Positions 50,550-63,698 of a stretch of 64,000 bases of DNA are shown one piece after another. The notes beneath the pieces were generated by a model. That model saw only the letters and a program-made list of their open reading frames with translations. It was not told the origin of the DNA and did no database searches. Made by a program: the position numbers and the translations under genes. Position 1 is the first letter of the stretch. Every line of letters begins with the position of its first letter. Source of the stretch: Nymphaea colorata (lineage: Eukaryota > Streptophyta > Magnoliopsida > Nymphaeales > Nymphaeaceae); contig NC_045147.1 in NCBI RefSeq assembly GCF_008831285.2, forward strand, positions 17,710,854 through 17,774,853, written 5' to 3'.

Positions 50550-52236
50550 AACAAGAAAAAAATGATAAACAATAACCTGTCAACATACTGCAAACTTCAA
50601 AAATTATAGAAAGTCTATCAAGCTTAGGGGCAAATTATGGTGACAACAGACAATGAAATCCTAAAGGATAATATTCCATAATTTTGGAAATAGTGTAGTT
50701 CTAGATTTTTAATTATTAGCCATTGGGATGCTACTCTATTAGATGCATTGAATACTTACTATACTGGTTTATTGTGAAGATGATCCTCGTAGGTAGCTTT
50801 AATTTATATTAAACTTTCATACACTGATTTAGTTTACAATGTAGATGATAAATTCCTTCCAGCCATCAATATATGACTGACCTGCCATGTAACACGAACG
50901 CTTCTAAAAGATAGAAGTACCCATGTCGATGCAACACAACTCTGGTGCTAGTGTGGAACATTGCTTGGACACGGCAGATTTAATTTTTGTAATTTTTGGT
51001 ACATTTTTGTATCTTTTATATGTATTTGATCTATGTTAGCATTTTTTGTGCAGTAATATATGTTTTATAAATGTAAACAATGAATTTATATGTTTATTTG
51101 CTTAAAATTTTATTATATATGCACAGATATACATACACATATATATACATATGTATGGCTGTGTCCCTCATACCCAAGTTCTTAAAAGTATTCTGCACGC
51201 GTACCCATACTAGCACATGTATCCATACACATGTGATAGCGCTGACCTGCTTTAGTGGTGGTTCTTCAGTGCAATGTTATATGTATCACATAGGTCAAAG
51301 AAACCTATATGATATACCCTGGAATCTGGATACACTTTTTTTAAGTGTATCGATGGTGTATCAGCCATATCATGTGACATGCCTGCTACAGCCCATATTA
51401 CACAATACAGGGTTAGGGCATTTTAAAAGAGCCTGGTGCCCTTTTATTTCTTTCTTTCTTTTTTTAATTATAAAACCTACTGTTCCCCCTCATTCCAAAC
51501 ACTTTTGGGAGGGGAGGTCCTTGTGTTTTTTTGAGAAAAAATCGCTGATTTGAGTGATAAATTGTCAATTTGAGAAATAATAGAGTCGGTTTGAAGGAAG
51601 ATTTGTTTGTGGGAGACTGATTTGTATTAATTGATGATAATCTTGTATCATGATATTAATCATAAACATATTTTCAATCATCATTTGGCAGTGAACAGTT
51701 ATATATGTTCTGATGTGATGTAAAACACTTGATACTTATTAAGTTATTCTTAATGTCTTGTTGACTTATTATGGCTTATGAATGATGAACGATGAATATT
51801 CATTATTGGTAATGAGTTACTTATATAGAATATTTTTCTCATTATTTTTCCTATTTTTTATCTTTTATGAGTTAAAAAATAATTTTATGATACATTACAA
51901 TGCGGCATATAGGTTGGCCTAACTGATACACAATACAATATGCCTTTGCAGCATTGCTTCAGTGAGCCAAGAACAGTTTCATACATAATTGTGGAAACAT
52001 TATCCCCAAGTCATGGTGAAAATATCGTCCCCCAAAAATTCTTGTCAACAGAAGACCTCTTTGATGCTTTTTGGAATGCTTTTAAGATTCCATCAATAGA
52101 TGAAGACCAACTATGTATTTCATCCAAGTCAATCTTTCCTGTAACAATCTTATCTAGTTAACTAACATTTCGACACAACCAAACCTTTGGTTTTTCAGGC
52201 AATACTATCCCTTTTCCTTTGTTCTCAGAGATAGAG

Positions 52237-55200
52237 ATGAAGGAATTCAAGCTCGTAGGAGGGACAGTAAGCCTTCTCCTTTTCATCGATGTTACAAATA
52301 GCAAGTAAATTTTCGGAGATGCCTTCTCTCTCCCTCTGTCTCTTCATGTTTATTGTAGTATATTCCCTATCTTTTCTTTTTATAATTGTTGGTCCAAATG
52401 AAGATGTGATTTTTCTTTGTAGTGAACTTCTGAAAGCCATGCAAGAAGGCACCCTTGAACCAGAAGTAGCATTCCTTGATGCCTCAATGGTGCACACTAT
52501 CTGCCATCCTTGTGTATTGGATATCTGTCTTATTGCTTAATAGTGGCCATTCATTTATGCTTGAAAACAAAAATCATTTGTCAGTAAAAGGTTTGGTGGC
52601 TTGGATATGTTGTTAATTTTTTTCTAACAGAAACTCTAAATCATTTGAGCTTCTTTTGAGGTCTTTTGACTCGAAAATATTTATCAAATCATCATACAGA
52701 AATCCATTTGAAATTTCTGGTTAGCTTATGGAAATTTTTAGCTGGATTCTTGTGTTACTGTTTAATGATTAGTTGCTGGGTTTCTCGAGAAAGCTTCTGT
52801 ACAAGGTATAGTCTGTGAAGGTTTGTACAGGTTGAGAACATACCTTAACATTCGAAAATTTCCCTTCTTGGATTTCTCATTTCTTTCTTTCTTCTTTCTA
52901 AAAAAATTTCTTGAGACCCAGAATTTTCACCCTTGGCTGCAAAGCATGTTTTCATTGTTCTTGTTAGGTAGCCCAGTGGAAACATTCCTAGCCCTTCAGA
53001 ATGACACTAAGACTATGCTTGAGGCTTGGTCTTAGGCTTTTAGCGTCAAATAAACTTTTGTCTAAACTACTTTTATTCTAGGACCAAGTCTCTTACATGG
53101 TTCTCGCATCATCTAGATGGGCTTGTTTTTCTAATTTTATTGCACTGAGGTTTGGTTATCAGCAATGAATTTCCTGCTACGAACATTTGTTTTCATTATA
53201 AGACAGCTGTGAGATATAACCGTGATCTGCAGAAGGCAATTGCTTAGAATGGCAGACTTCCTTAATTTTTGGTCTTGTTTTCTACATGCTAATCAGCTTA
53301 GTTCATAATTCATATAATTAAATGGTCAGTGGCAATTATGCATATGACTACATGTTTGCTGTAGACTTAAAAGAGATTTTTTCATTTGGGACAATTCAAG
53401 TGTTACGATTTCGGCAGTAAAATTTTGTTGGGGTGCGTTGAGCTCTTCTATAATTGGTAGATTTAGTTGTGTAAAATTTTTCAGATAGCAGCAGCACTAA
53501 GGAGTACTCATGTACCTTGCTTCCCAAGACTAATTAGGTAGCAAAGCATTCTTGGTTATTCCACTTTCTACAATTCTAAAGAACATGCTTTTCTTCCCCA
53601 AAAAATAAAAAAATAAAAAAATGAAGAATAAAATCAATTGACAGCTTAAGAATTCATTGCCTTCGAAATGGCAGAAAAATTGCGTCCTGGGTTCCATCAA
53701 GTGGATCAGCCAGGTGCCTGGGACGTTAGCTTGCTGGAATTATAACCAAGTGGTATACAAGAGCCTATCACATGATTAAGAAAGTATTGTTATTGCTTCT
53801 TGTATCATTCTCTGAAGTTTGAACTAGTAATGTGCTAGCGCCCTTGTGCAGAACAGATAGAGAGAGCGGGCGAGGGTGGGCTTAGGCCATAACACCCAAA
53901 AAAAGAAGAAGAAGAGAGAGGGTGGAAAAAAGGATTGGGACTATGGAGCCTTGCTTGGACATTAGGCATACGTGATTTACTCATGTAACTGCTTATATAA
54001 AATAAAATTATTGCTGCTTCAAAGAAAACAGCACTATGTCTGAAATAATCAGTACCCTACTTTTCTAGTAGAGATTCCACTGACTACCTTTTCTTTGGAC
54101 TATCTTTTGATTCACATCTCCAAATTTAATTATGTTGGTCTCTATGATGGTGGACACAGATACCAGATGCATTTCCTCTTCTTGCTGCAGCACAGAAGAC
54201 ACTTATAGCCAAAACAAGAGAGTCGTTGACCACCCGAACGCTTCATTCTGAGCTTGTCTATAACTACTCAGGGTCTAAGCATGTATGCTTCGAAGTCCAA
54301 CTGTTTTTCAGTATTTTGCATTGAATCTTTTGTTAACGTTATTATCTTTAACGTTCTCTTACTAGATTACGGAGTCCTTGAGAAGATGTGGTATTTCTGA
54401 TAGTTCCAGCTATGTCCTAGCAGCTCGTTTTAATGCTTCTCCTGAGGAGGTGAGTTATGTCTGAAGAATATTTTTTGATTTTCTAGTCATACTAACTTAT
54501 TTTTCAACAAGGTTATCAATTAAATTTTGGGAAAGTGATCAATCATTTTCTAATCAGACTAAATAAGTTTCTTAGCCCAGTTTATCAATTAAAATATGAC
54601 ATTATATAAGGGATTGCAGCTGGAAAAAGCACCAGCTACAGTGCAGCATAATAGAGCACGAGCACGAATTTAACCAAGCAAATAAATGAACTCGCCTCTC
54701 CATCATGCACATGCAATGAACAATGTCGCTGCGGTAGCTCATTAATCCAAGCAAAACTTGTTCTTTAACTGAAATACTTGAGTAACTTGAGTTAAGAAAA
54801 TGTTAAGCAGATAAAGACATAAACAATAACAAGTATCCTATGGTAGTGTAATTACGAAGAACTAAAGTTTGCCCATACTCTTCACCAACCATCAAATAAA
54901 CTCTTCCAATTTGATCTCCCATCATATCTCTCATTCTGATAATTCCTCAAAATGGTCTGCTGATCATATTCATTATTAGTGGCCTACTGCTTTTATGAGC
55001 AGCAAAGCAATTCCTTGGTCATCTGCCACTTGAAGTCTGAATTTTCACTTGGCACTCATCAGCAATTAGGCCTATGAGTTGCAAAGTTGGTTGCCATTTA
55101 CTCGAAATTCTGATTGTTGCAGCACCATTTATTTATCCTTCCTATGATTGAGCAAATTTGGGTCGGCCTACAACTTAGTCACAGATCGTTGGCATATAGG

Positions 55201-56058
55201 TGTTTATCTTTCTTGTTTCTCATTTTGCTTACTGAAGGGGGTGATGATGATTACCAATTCAAGGTTGTTTTCTTTGCTTTTTCTTCTTTTTTTCTTATCA
55301 TGTGTTCCATTTTCCTTTTTCTTATTTTTCTTGCTGATGGAGGTGTCAAAGTTCTTAGTTTGTACTTCACTTTTTTTTCTCTTTTTTTCTCCTCCTATGA
55401 CGAGTAGAGCCTGAGAGGAGCTATTAGTGCTTCCTTCATATAGATAGCATGCCCTGCTTGAGTAGGTTGATCCACAAAAGGCACCCATCAAGCATGCTTT
55501 CAAAATGATCCCAAGGGGAAAATTGATCCTAGGTAACATGGAGAACCTTTTATTTCAAGTTCTGTTTTAACCATTATTCTTGCTTGACGAACTCCAAGTT
55601 TGTACGTCTTTTTAAATTATTGACGCATACATTGTATATGAGTTGACTATATTGCTTGATCTTGTATATCAATGATTTCTCGGTTTTCATTCAAGTTGGT
55701 AGAACAATAATGACCTAGGGTTCCTTAGTCAGAAAAGGAGGGAAAGGGACTCCAAGCATAAGAAAAAACTATGGAAGTTGTAAACGTTATTATCATTTGC
55801 AGATTAAGGCCATTGAGGACCTTGTTACTGGTAAGGAGATGAACTTGGACGAGTTGGAAGGACGAGCAGACAAGGCCAAGATACAGAAGGTATGTGCTGT
55901 CCTTGACTTTATGGTGTTTGTTAGTCCTTGCCTTTGAGATAATAACTACTGATTCCTCGAGTTTACCACAGCATTACAAGATTTCTGGCCTGGAGCTGGG
56001 GATATCTTCACTTGCAGATGCTATCACCTGTCGTATCGCTGTTAGAGATGCCTTGTGA
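52237..56058 (+). CDS. TPRKB: KEOPS/EKC complex subunit Cgi121 (TPRKB homologue), 6 exons
   Basis: Small subunit of the KEOPS/EKC complex, which makes the t6A modification at position 37 of ANN-decoding tRNAs. Cgi121 binds the kinase-like subunit Bud32/PRPK and helps recruit tRNA. Exons: 52237-52304, 52423-52489, 54160-54282, 54366-54449, 55803-55889 and 55972-56058. All introns are GT-AG and the phases sum to 171 residues; human TPRKB has 175. It starts MKEFKLVGGTVSLLLFIDVTN. Family landmarks are ELLKAMQEGTLEPEVAFLDA, then IPDAFPLLAAAQK, the strongly conserved TTRTLHSELVYNYSGSKHI, ESLRRCGIS, LAARFNASPEE, and the C-terminal HYKISGLELGISSLADAI followed by TCRI. None of the exons is long enough to stand out alone; the gene was assembled from splice signals and family resemblance. 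Confidence 0.93.
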
Positions 56059-57266
56059 AAACATTGAGCAGTTGATTTTCATGTGTATCCAATAACCCAC
56101 ACTTTGTAATTCTAATACCAAGTTATTTATTGAAATGTAGAATATTTATCTGAACAAGCATTGTTTTGGTTTTAATCCGACTTTGGAGTGACAATTCATT
56201 CTATCAATATTTGACACCAATGAAGGTACTAAACGACCAGCGGGATCCGTCTTTTCATGTCTGTTGATCTGTTGTACATCAAATGTGACCAATGCGATCC
56301 AGATAGGTTGTTTACTAGGAAGCATCTTTTTGAATCACGCAGCACAAAGTTTTCATTGGCTTTTAACACCAAATGAAATGCAAATTCAAACGGTGTGTCA
56401 TCAGTTTGATTCCGGTGGGGTGTTATTCTCCTGTACTACAAACGGTGCAGTGATGATGGTACAAGCCAGGTCCCGAAGCAAGTATATTGTAGGTGGTAGA
56501 AACCACGATTTTCCCTCATGAGCTCTTTGTACACCTATATTTTCAGCTTGCACAAGGAGCGAAATACATGGGAGTCACATTGCTTAATGGCAGTTGTCTA
56601 CCCCATAAACTCTGAGTGCAGTGGATTTTCAGTGAGCAACATGCAACATCATCATAACTAAAAAAATCATGCTTTTGTTGTTTATGGTCTATTAGCAACG
56701 AACAGTTTGTGCACATTTGTATGATCAATTGGAGTGGTTATGACAGCCTACCTTTTTGACCTCAACTCTACAGTTTGTTACTTTCGTTGGTGCATATTGT
56801 TCATTCACCTTCTGTGGTGCTTTGGTTTCTGAAGGTTGCTAATTTGGTATGTGCCTATTTGTTGGGCGTGCGTTGAATTTAGTTTATTTTTTTGTATTAT
56901 ATACTTGCTTAAAAGTCTGAGTATATATGTGTACTTGTATTTCTATGTATTGACAAGAAGATATTGTTAGGTCATTTGTGTGCATGCATAACACGGGTAA
57001 TAGGTCAATAGGAGCCGTATTCAACACCAATTTAGAAACGGATGCAAGAAGATATTGTTAGGTCATTTGTGTGCATGCATAACACGGGTAATAGGTCAAG
57101 GTCTATATATTATTTATTAACTAGTATTTTTTTATTCGTAATCACTGTCTGTCATAACATATGTACTAAAAGTGGTAGAACAATATTACTTAATTTTATC
57201 ATGTGACGAGTTACGCCATGTATACAGCCAAATATCGGAAATACATTTAGAGTTTTGATGCTCAAG

Positions 57267-57309
<43 letters not shown>

Positions 57310-57784
57310 GTTAAAATTGCTAAATATGCATGTTTTGAAGTCCATAACTCATTTTGTTAGAATTTGCATCGTGTTTAGCAAGTGCTTTTAAGCTTAGTAA
57401 GCCATTTGTGACCATAATGGTATCTATTAAAATGCCACTAACACGTTGAAATGAAAATACCCGTCAAGAATATCCAGCACTCGCAATTCAAACAAAGAGA
57501 AACAAAGCTGCAACAATCGAGTCCCTTGTTCCCTTTCGATTAGCTACATCATAAGCCAAGCGCGGATCCGTCAGTTTACCAAAAAAAGGACCACAAATCT
57601 TAAATAAAAAAATTAACAAAATTCAATGTCATTAAGACAAAACGAAACTTGTGTTTGAAGTCTAAATACAAGAGCATCTAACAACCAAAAATTTACAGTC
57701 GACAATACGAGGGCCCCCCCAAACAACCAACCAAAGTACGACTCAATCAAGACTGAGAAGCAGGTTCGACACCCAGAGATTCAA
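56059..57784. other. intergenic between convergent genes
   Basis: Tail-to-tail spacer between the KEOPS gene and the CYPRO4-like gene. It holds a 55-bp exact direct repeat (56954-57008 and 57045-57099) and an (AT)n tract at about 57272-57304. No gene recognised. Confidence 0.55.
56954..57099. repeat. 55-bp exact direct repeat, 91-bp spacing
   Basis: The word beginning CAAGAAGATATTGTTAGG and ending ATAGGTCAA occurs at 56954-57008 and 57045-57099, with 36 unique bases between them. Confidence 0.95.
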
Positions 57785-60700
57785 TCACCTTCTATTTGCC
57801 ATGCTGAAAGAACTGACTTTCTTTGGCGTAGCAACTACCAGTGGAGCCTCTGGAGATCGAGAAGCCGCGAAATTATCATGCATGAAGCGGCTGTCTACAA
57901 TTGATTCATCTTTTAGAACGATCTTGTAGCAATAGCAGCTCTTCAGTCCTTCCTGGTTCCGGTAGCATTCATGAGCGCTGTTCTTGACCTGTTGAAAGTT
58001 CCATATAATGCTGAATTTGCCAACAGTAGCAACAAGGTGCCGCTCTTGCTTGCCGCTCTCTGTGATCTGCAAAAATAAATAAAAGGTTAGGATCAGGGTC
58101 GGTCTCCACTAGTCTTCGCTGCTGGGTCAGAATGCTGTACAAAAGCTTGGTAGCAAAGCAGTATAAATCTTTAGAAGGTAAAAGTACCAACAAACTACCT
58201 TGGGGAACCAATTTTCTGGTTCTAGACATGACAGAAAAAGACACTAAGCCAGGCAAGAAAAGAAACAAACAAAAACCGAGAATGCTCGTCTTGCGCAACT
58301 AGCTACATAAACAAGTCCATTCGCAAAAGCAGAGGCTATATACATCTAGGTTCTTTAACAAGGAAATCTTAAACCTTCGCTAAAACTAGAATCCCCTGTT
58401 TTTCCTGAACCTGAAAACAGAACTCATGAAATGATCTTGCTGTAATACCAAATGAGATAAGATTTTGATGTAGTGCCAAAACACAAGAGAACCTAGGTAA
58501 AGAGAAAAACTTATGTATCAACCGCCATTCATCACTAGGTTGATATTAGCAAAACAAGCAAATGAAACATAAAATTGAATACTTCACTTAACGAAATGTA
58601 ACAGAAATTAGTACCACCAAGAGCAGAAAAGTTCAAAACTATCAAGACATACGAAAGCAATATTTTTAACAAGATCACTTTTGTGCAATGAAAATCTAAA
58701 GGGCACACAAAACAGCAGTTCGGTCAGAACAGCCCGAGTTTTTATTAGATAGAATATTGCTTATATCAAAAGGGGACCGGAAATCAAAATGAAAATGAAC
58801 AAAATGATAGAAATACCTTAAAGGAAAGAGGTGGAAGAAACAGCGAAAAAAGGTAGTTGCCCATTATAACCACGATAAGAAAGAAGAATCCTATGTGTAA
58901 ACGGTGAATTTTTTTTTGCTTTTCCCCACTTTCAAGGTCTAACCAGTGGCAGAGCCAGAAATTGAAGTGAGAGTGGGAAAATTAGTAGTTGAGGGGGCAC
59001 TAAATCTATGTATAAGTGGCTCCGCCACTGGCTCTCACTATACAAGAGTATTTAGTTCAAATAGAAAACTTGCTGGCCTTTAAATGTCTAATGCTTCAAA
59101 CTAGACAATACAGATACAGCCAGATCGTTCATTAGACAAGCACTAGGACACAAACACTTTAAAAGGTCACGTAAACAAATCACGAACAACACGTGCAAAG
59201 ATGGAAATGATGATTTCAGCAGCTATACATGTGATTAAGATGTGGCATCACCGACAGACTTAAGAAATCAATTCTCAAAACAATAGAGCAAAAAGTCTCT
59301 TACCCAGGAGAACTGGCCGCCATGGAACTTGTTATTCTCGCCTGCCAAATGCGAATCCAGAGGAGTCAGCTTCAGCAACCTTGGGGCTGCAATCTTATTA
59401 CCCATGCGACCAGTGAAGCCCGTCTTAGTCCTCCCATCTTTGTCAGTGAACAGTGTGCAAATGAGGATTAAGTAAGTATCAGTTGTGCCCAGAACCCATT
59501 TGCCATCATAAGTCACGTCAACATGGGTAATGGGAGACCCGAGTCCTGGGAATGCCGTCTTCGCCATCCTCATCGAACGGTCTGAGTACAGACGGATCTT
59601 GCCATCGGCGGAGCCAACAACAATACAGCCGTCGCCAGTCGTCGCAAAGCACATGAATTTGGTATTACTGGCGAATTGGTGCCCATCTGTCCAGTGCAAA
59701 ACTGGACCATCAAGCTGCTGGACCACACCCCTGCGATCACGCATATCCCACCTACAAAGCCTTCTATCATCCAGACCCAGAAACGTCGAACCAGAGGGGT
59801 CCAATTGTGCACCCTTGCTGTCATTGGTTATATCTCTCATCGTTATTTCCGTGTTATCCTTGGCAAACTTCCATTCTGTTACCACCTTCCCCGTCTCGAT
59901 ATCCAATTGATGGAGCCCCGTGGCATGCGGTTTTCCTTCTCCTGCAGGATTCATCAGGAGCATATTTGTCTCTGCCCTCATCAAAAGGGCCTTCTTAGGG
60001 GTTTCAAATGAAGAAGAAGTGTCCAATCCGCTGAATTTGCCCTTGCCATCACTGAATTTCACGGCAACTCCTTTGCCGTGAATGCCATGGTTCATGTTCT
60101 TAACAGCTTCGATGCCGGAATCGCTCACCAAGAAACTGTAGTCGAGGGCACCCATTGCAATACCCTGAATTCCCCCATTGGCGGCCTCCTCCAATTCTTC
60201 CAAGAGATCCTCCCTATCGCGCACAGGAGTATAAGCTTCCTTGAAGTTCTCCTCCGCGTCCTCCCACATAGAATCGTCTGCTTCCTTAGGATTAATCCAC
60301 CCTCTGAAGTCCTTCCCGTAGATATCGTCCTTGTTCGTTGCCTCAATCTCGTGCAGATTCTCAAAGAGGCAATTCTGGTACTCGGCCAGAAAGACCCGGT
60401 AATCCTCCGGCGAGAAGAATTTCAACGCCCAAACGCCGTCGCACACAAAATCAACCCTCCTTTGGTCGTCGAACATCTTCAATTGCATCGACGGCGAGAC
60501 CAACGCCCGGACCTTCGATCCCACCTTCATCACCCATTTCCGCTGGAACTTCTTCTCTCCCTTCACCTTCAGCGACCCCTCTCCTAAATCAGCGTTCTCC
60601 TCGACGAACGCGTACGCCGTGAACTTCTCGGAGATGATCCATTTGGCGTTAGGCGTGTTCCCTCCGATGTGCAAATAGAGCTTCACCGCGTTCTTCGCCC

Positions 60701-60911
60701 GAGGCACGTTACCGTACTTGAGCTTCAGGTCCTTGAGGGTGGCGTTGATCTCGTCGAGGGACGCAGACGAAGAAGGAGAACCAGAGGTCGTTCGGTGAGG
60801 AGGGGTCAATTGCTCTCTTCTACCGGTCTGTTCTTCCTCCGATTCCACTTCTTCTTCCTCCTCCTCCTCCGAATCGGAGAGATTTCCCTCCCGACTATGA
60901 GATCCCCCCAT
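57785..60911 (-). CDS. CYPRO4: CYPRO4/VID27-like WD-repeat protein, 2 exons
   Basis: Plant homologue of yeast VID27, which is linked to vacuolar import and degradation of gluconeogenic enzymes; the plant form is best known as artichoke CYPRO4. Its exact plant role is not settled. Exons 60911-59304 and 58066-57785 are joined by a GT-AG intron (59303-58067) in phase 0, giving 629 residues. The N-terminus is [10 protein letters not shown] plus an acidic Glu/Ser stretch; MGG could be N-myristoylated. Then comes the VID27 N-terminal region ([20 protein letters not shown]), a middle part with [17 protein letters not shown], and a C-terminal beta-propeller ([49 protein letters not shown]). Exon 2 continues [20 protein letters not shown] and ends SSFSMANRR. 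Length and order are normal for the family. The 1.2-kb intron carries a small hAT MITE. Confidence 0.94.
58944..59030. mobile_element. 87-bp hAT-type MITE in the CYPRO4 intron
   Basis: The left end CAGTGGCAGAGCCAG and the right end GTGGCTCCGCCACTG are inverted copies with one mismatch over about 14 bp. The flanking 8-mers GGTCTAAC and GCTCTCAC match at 6 of 8 positions, as expected for a worn hAT target duplication. The CAGTGGCGGAGCCA end is of the Tip100-like hAT type. No coding capacity. Confidence 0.75.
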
Positions 60912-60960
60912 GGTCGCGAGCGAGAGAGAGAGAGAGAACAGGTGGCTTTCCCTCGAAGCA
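60912..60960 (-). promoter_or_regulatory. CT-rich leader of CYPRO4-like gene
   Basis: On the minus strand a run of CTCTCTCTCTCTCTCGCTCGCG directly precedes the start codon within about 25 bases (written here from two adjoining tracts). No TATA box could be placed. Confidence 0.35.
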
Positions 60961-60999
60961 GGGAGAGGGTCTTAGAAATGCCGCCAACGATCTCGAACT

Positions 61000-62841
61000 G
61001 GAGTTATATGGAACCTGGATATGCCCCGATTGGGCCCCACCTTAGCTTCGTTCCTAAGCAAGGTAGCGGTTTGTTAAAAAATTGTTTAGAATTTTTTAAA
61101 AAGCCCTCTAAGAAACTATCAAGCAAAACTTGAAATAAATATAAAACGATATTTCTATTCCTTCTCAGCATCGTCTCTTGTCATCATAGTTCCATTCTTA
61201 TATCATTTTAAGAGGTGTTATCTTGGTTTCTTATGTTAAAATTTTCATTTTTATTCTTGTCGTAAAATTCATTTTTGAGTTCAATTTAAAATAGTTAAAA
61301 TATATTTAAGAAAACACATAAATAATATGCAAAAAAAAGGTAAAAATATTAAAATACTAAAAAATAACTGCTAAATTCAACCTCTTTGAGAAGAAGCCTA
61401 CCAGGTTATGTGTTACGGGGAGCCGTAACGTATTACGCCCATCCATGACACTTTTTATAACACAAAAGTGGCTTTCCCATGCAGAAGGCAACAACAAATT
61501 TTTTTTTTTGTTCTTAAATAGCGTGGATTAAAAAAATCAAGAAAATGGGGTTTTTCTTTTATAAATATAGAAATAACGGGTTCTAAACAAAATTTTCCAA
61601 GAAAGGAAGTGTCATAAACATTGACACCAAAAAGCAAATAAGAAACTGAAAATGGTAGAAAATAATATTATATATATATATTAAAAAAACAGAATGGTGA
61701 TATTCAGTTTTATCTATACATCTAGCAACATCAAACCTTGACTATCCATCTAAACTCTGGATGGACAAAATCTCTCTTCTGTTTCTCTTTCACTCATCTT
61801 CCAAGAGGAACCTGGTGGCTCCTCTCCCACCGTCGCCGGCATCTGGCGACGGCGACGGCGACGGCGGGAAGGAGCCGCAGAGGCTCTCCTTTGCTCTACT
61901 CCTTCGTGGGTCGATGGGTGGAGCAAAGGGGAGCCCCCCTGCTGTCATTAAGCGGAACACAAAACAGTAATGCAAAAACCAATCAATCAACTAATGAACA
62001 ACAAAGGATAGCAAAGAAATCAACCAAACCAAAAGGCATGGGAGCAATAAAGTTTTGCACACAGCTATTCGATGAGCATCTCAAAATCTAGTGAACCTCT
62101 TGTTTCAATATACATGATCAAGCCCCGCTTTTTATCTTTTCTTCAGTTTTGACCTGGATCAGAAAATGGAGCCAATCTTCTCGTATCCCAATTTTGACAA
62201 CATCGTAAGCTTTGACAAAACTCCGATCCCAGCGGTCCATTTGATTAATCGACGGCTGAGAATTTCTCACTTTTCGGGTCCAAGGTCCAAGCTTTGACAA
62301 GGACGTCCATGTCAACGCGTTACTGGGAAGCTTCGTTCACACGGTAACCACCAACCGCCACTCAAGCTCTCGTGTTTCGCTCATATCCGGTTTCCATCCG
62401 AATCGGCTTTTTATGAACCGGCACGACCTATTGATTAGAGACAGAGTCGCCAAAATTTTGGGGAGTATTTCAATTGGAATCGGATGGGCCCGGTTCGGCT
62501 GCGCCGTCTTTTCTTCTCGGACGCTTTCCCTTTGTTCTTGCCATCCTCTGTACCGAACTGTGGTAGTTGATTTAAAAACTGAACGGAATTCGTATTATAG
62601 TGAATTGAATTACAGATACAAATAAGAGAAAGGAATTTGTCAGAGCTCGATCTCCACTCGTTGAAATAGTGAGTAAAGGAGGATCGAGTGAAAAAATTCG
62701 AAAGTCCTGCTTCCCCCTCCCGGAAAAAACACAGGGCAGAAGCAAGAGCATTATTCAAGGAGCAAAATCTCTCTTAAAATGCGAGAGTGAGTGGAAGAAG
62801 CAGAGGAGAAATTCGTCCTCCTTGATCCCAAAAATAACCAA
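61000..62841. other. intergenic, no gene recognised
   Basis: Divergent of CYPRO4 and downstream of the ERF gene. AT-rich at 61.1-61.7 kb, with a GC-rich patch at 61800-61930 (CGGCGACGG-type triplets) whose short frames show no domain. The final part up to 62841 probably includes the ERF 3' UTR. Confidence 0.5.
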
Positions 62842-63624
62842 TCAAGGAAAGAAACCAAGTGTCCAATTGTGGTCACCGGCCGGCAAACTGAAGCCGTCGT
62901 AATCCGGGCTCCACTCCTGAGCAAGACTGGAGCTCCCCAAGTCGCCACTTTGCTCGAAATCATGGTGCTCGTGGACTGAATCCCAAATGTAGTCGTACTC
63001 GAAGGGGGTCGACGGCGCCGGAAAGACACTCTCCATGCCGCTCATCGGCGGGGTTGAAGAAACGCTGTGGTCATTCTCATGCTGTTGTTGCTGCTGCAGC
63101 TGCGGCTGAGTATAACGGTTATCCTGAAGCTGCTGATCCTGCACCATTCGCGGCATGGGCATTGCCTGAAGCTGAGATTGAGATTGAGAAGGCTCCCCAT
63201 CGGGGAAATTGAGCTTGGCGCGGGGACCGCGGAATTTAACCGCGGCCTCGTCGTAGGCCCGGGCAGCCGCCTCGGCCGTATCGAAGGTGCCGAGCCACAC
63301 CCTGGTGGCCCGCCGCGGATCCCGAATCTCTGCCGCCCACTTCCCCCACGGCCGCCGCCTCACCCCGCGGTACTTCCTCTTTGGGGACCTGTCCCAACTC
63401 TCCTCTTCTTCCACGGGGCTTTTGCTCTGGCAGAGCATTGCCTCCAGCAAGGCGCTGCCGTCGCTGCTGCTGCCTTCGCCGGCAAGAACGTGCTTGAGTG
63501 CCTCCACCATGACCTTCATCTCCTCCTCCTTGCTCAAGGTCCGCCGGCCTCCGTTAGCATTCTCCGCCGCCGCCGCCGCCGCCTCCTGCGCCTGTTTCGT
63601 TTGCCTGGTTCGCTTGTTGGTCAT
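62842..63624 (-). CDS. AP2/ERF transcription factor, group X (ABR1/RAP2.6-like), intronless
   Basis: Nuclear DNA-binding factor of the ethylene-response family, 260 residues in one exon. The AP2/ERF domain lies at about 84-141 ([20 protein letters not shown], then [20 protein letters not shown] and [11 protein letters not shown]). The Ala and Asp typical of the ERF rather than DREB class are present (WAAEIRD, WLGTFDT). An upstream helix, [17 protein letters not shown] at about 33-49, resembles the N-terminal motif of group X factors such as ABR1/ERF111 and ERF110; [14 protein letters not shown] also fits ABR1 best. The middle is Gln-rich (QPQLQQQQQ), and the C-terminal part is acidic with Trp/Phe (EWSPDYDGF), a likely activation region. 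An N-terminal basic stretch (NKRTRQTK) may be a nuclear signal. Group X genes often respond to stress, wounding or ABA; a G-box upstream is compatible. The subgroup assignment is less certain than the family. Confidence 0.93.
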   Translation of the reverse strand: MTNKRTRQTKQAQEAAAAAAENANGGRRTLSKEEEMKVMVEALKHVLAGEGSSSDGSALLEAMLCQSKSPVEEEESWDRSPKRKYRGVRRRPWGKWAAEIRDPRRATRVWLGTFDTAEAAARAYDEAAVKFRGPRAKLNFPDGEPSQSQSQLQAMPMPRMVQDQQLQDNRYTQPQLQQQQQHENDHSVSSTPPMSGMESVFPAPSTPFEYDYIWDSVHEHHDFEQSGDLGSSSLAQEWSPDYDGFSLPAGDHNWTLGFFP

Positions 63625-63692
63625 TCCCTCTCTAGTCTCTCTCTCTGCACCGTCAGCTGGGTTGAAGCAGCTGGGGAGTGATGAGGTTAGCC

Positions 63693-63698
63693 TTTATA
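63693..63698 (-). promoter_or_regulatory. TATA box of the ERF gene
   Basis: The minus strand reads AATATAAAGG, 69-74 bp upstream of the start codon at 63624. That predicts transcription from near 63665 and a short leader of about 40 nt containing GAGAGAGA-type sequence. Confidence 0.6.

Larger units (their letters stand above)
49801..52236 (+). other. upstream, leader and probable leader intron of the KEOPS gene
   Basis: A GC-rich block at 49900-50110 is followed by a (CT)n tract at about 50141-50187 and a leader-like segment, the same order seen ahead of other genes here. An acceptor-like TTTTTCAG near 52192-52199 lies about 38 bases before the start codon. A long leader intron from about 50.25 to 52.2 kb is therefore plausible. 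It contains a 24-bp unit repeated about 2.7 times at 50484-50549. Confidence 0.4.

Noticed and set aside
60078-60587. 169-codon plus-strand frame opposite CYPRO4, and the 204-codon frame opposite the ERF gene (63067-63681)
   Set aside because: Both are antisense shadows of well-supported genes, with no domain of their own.
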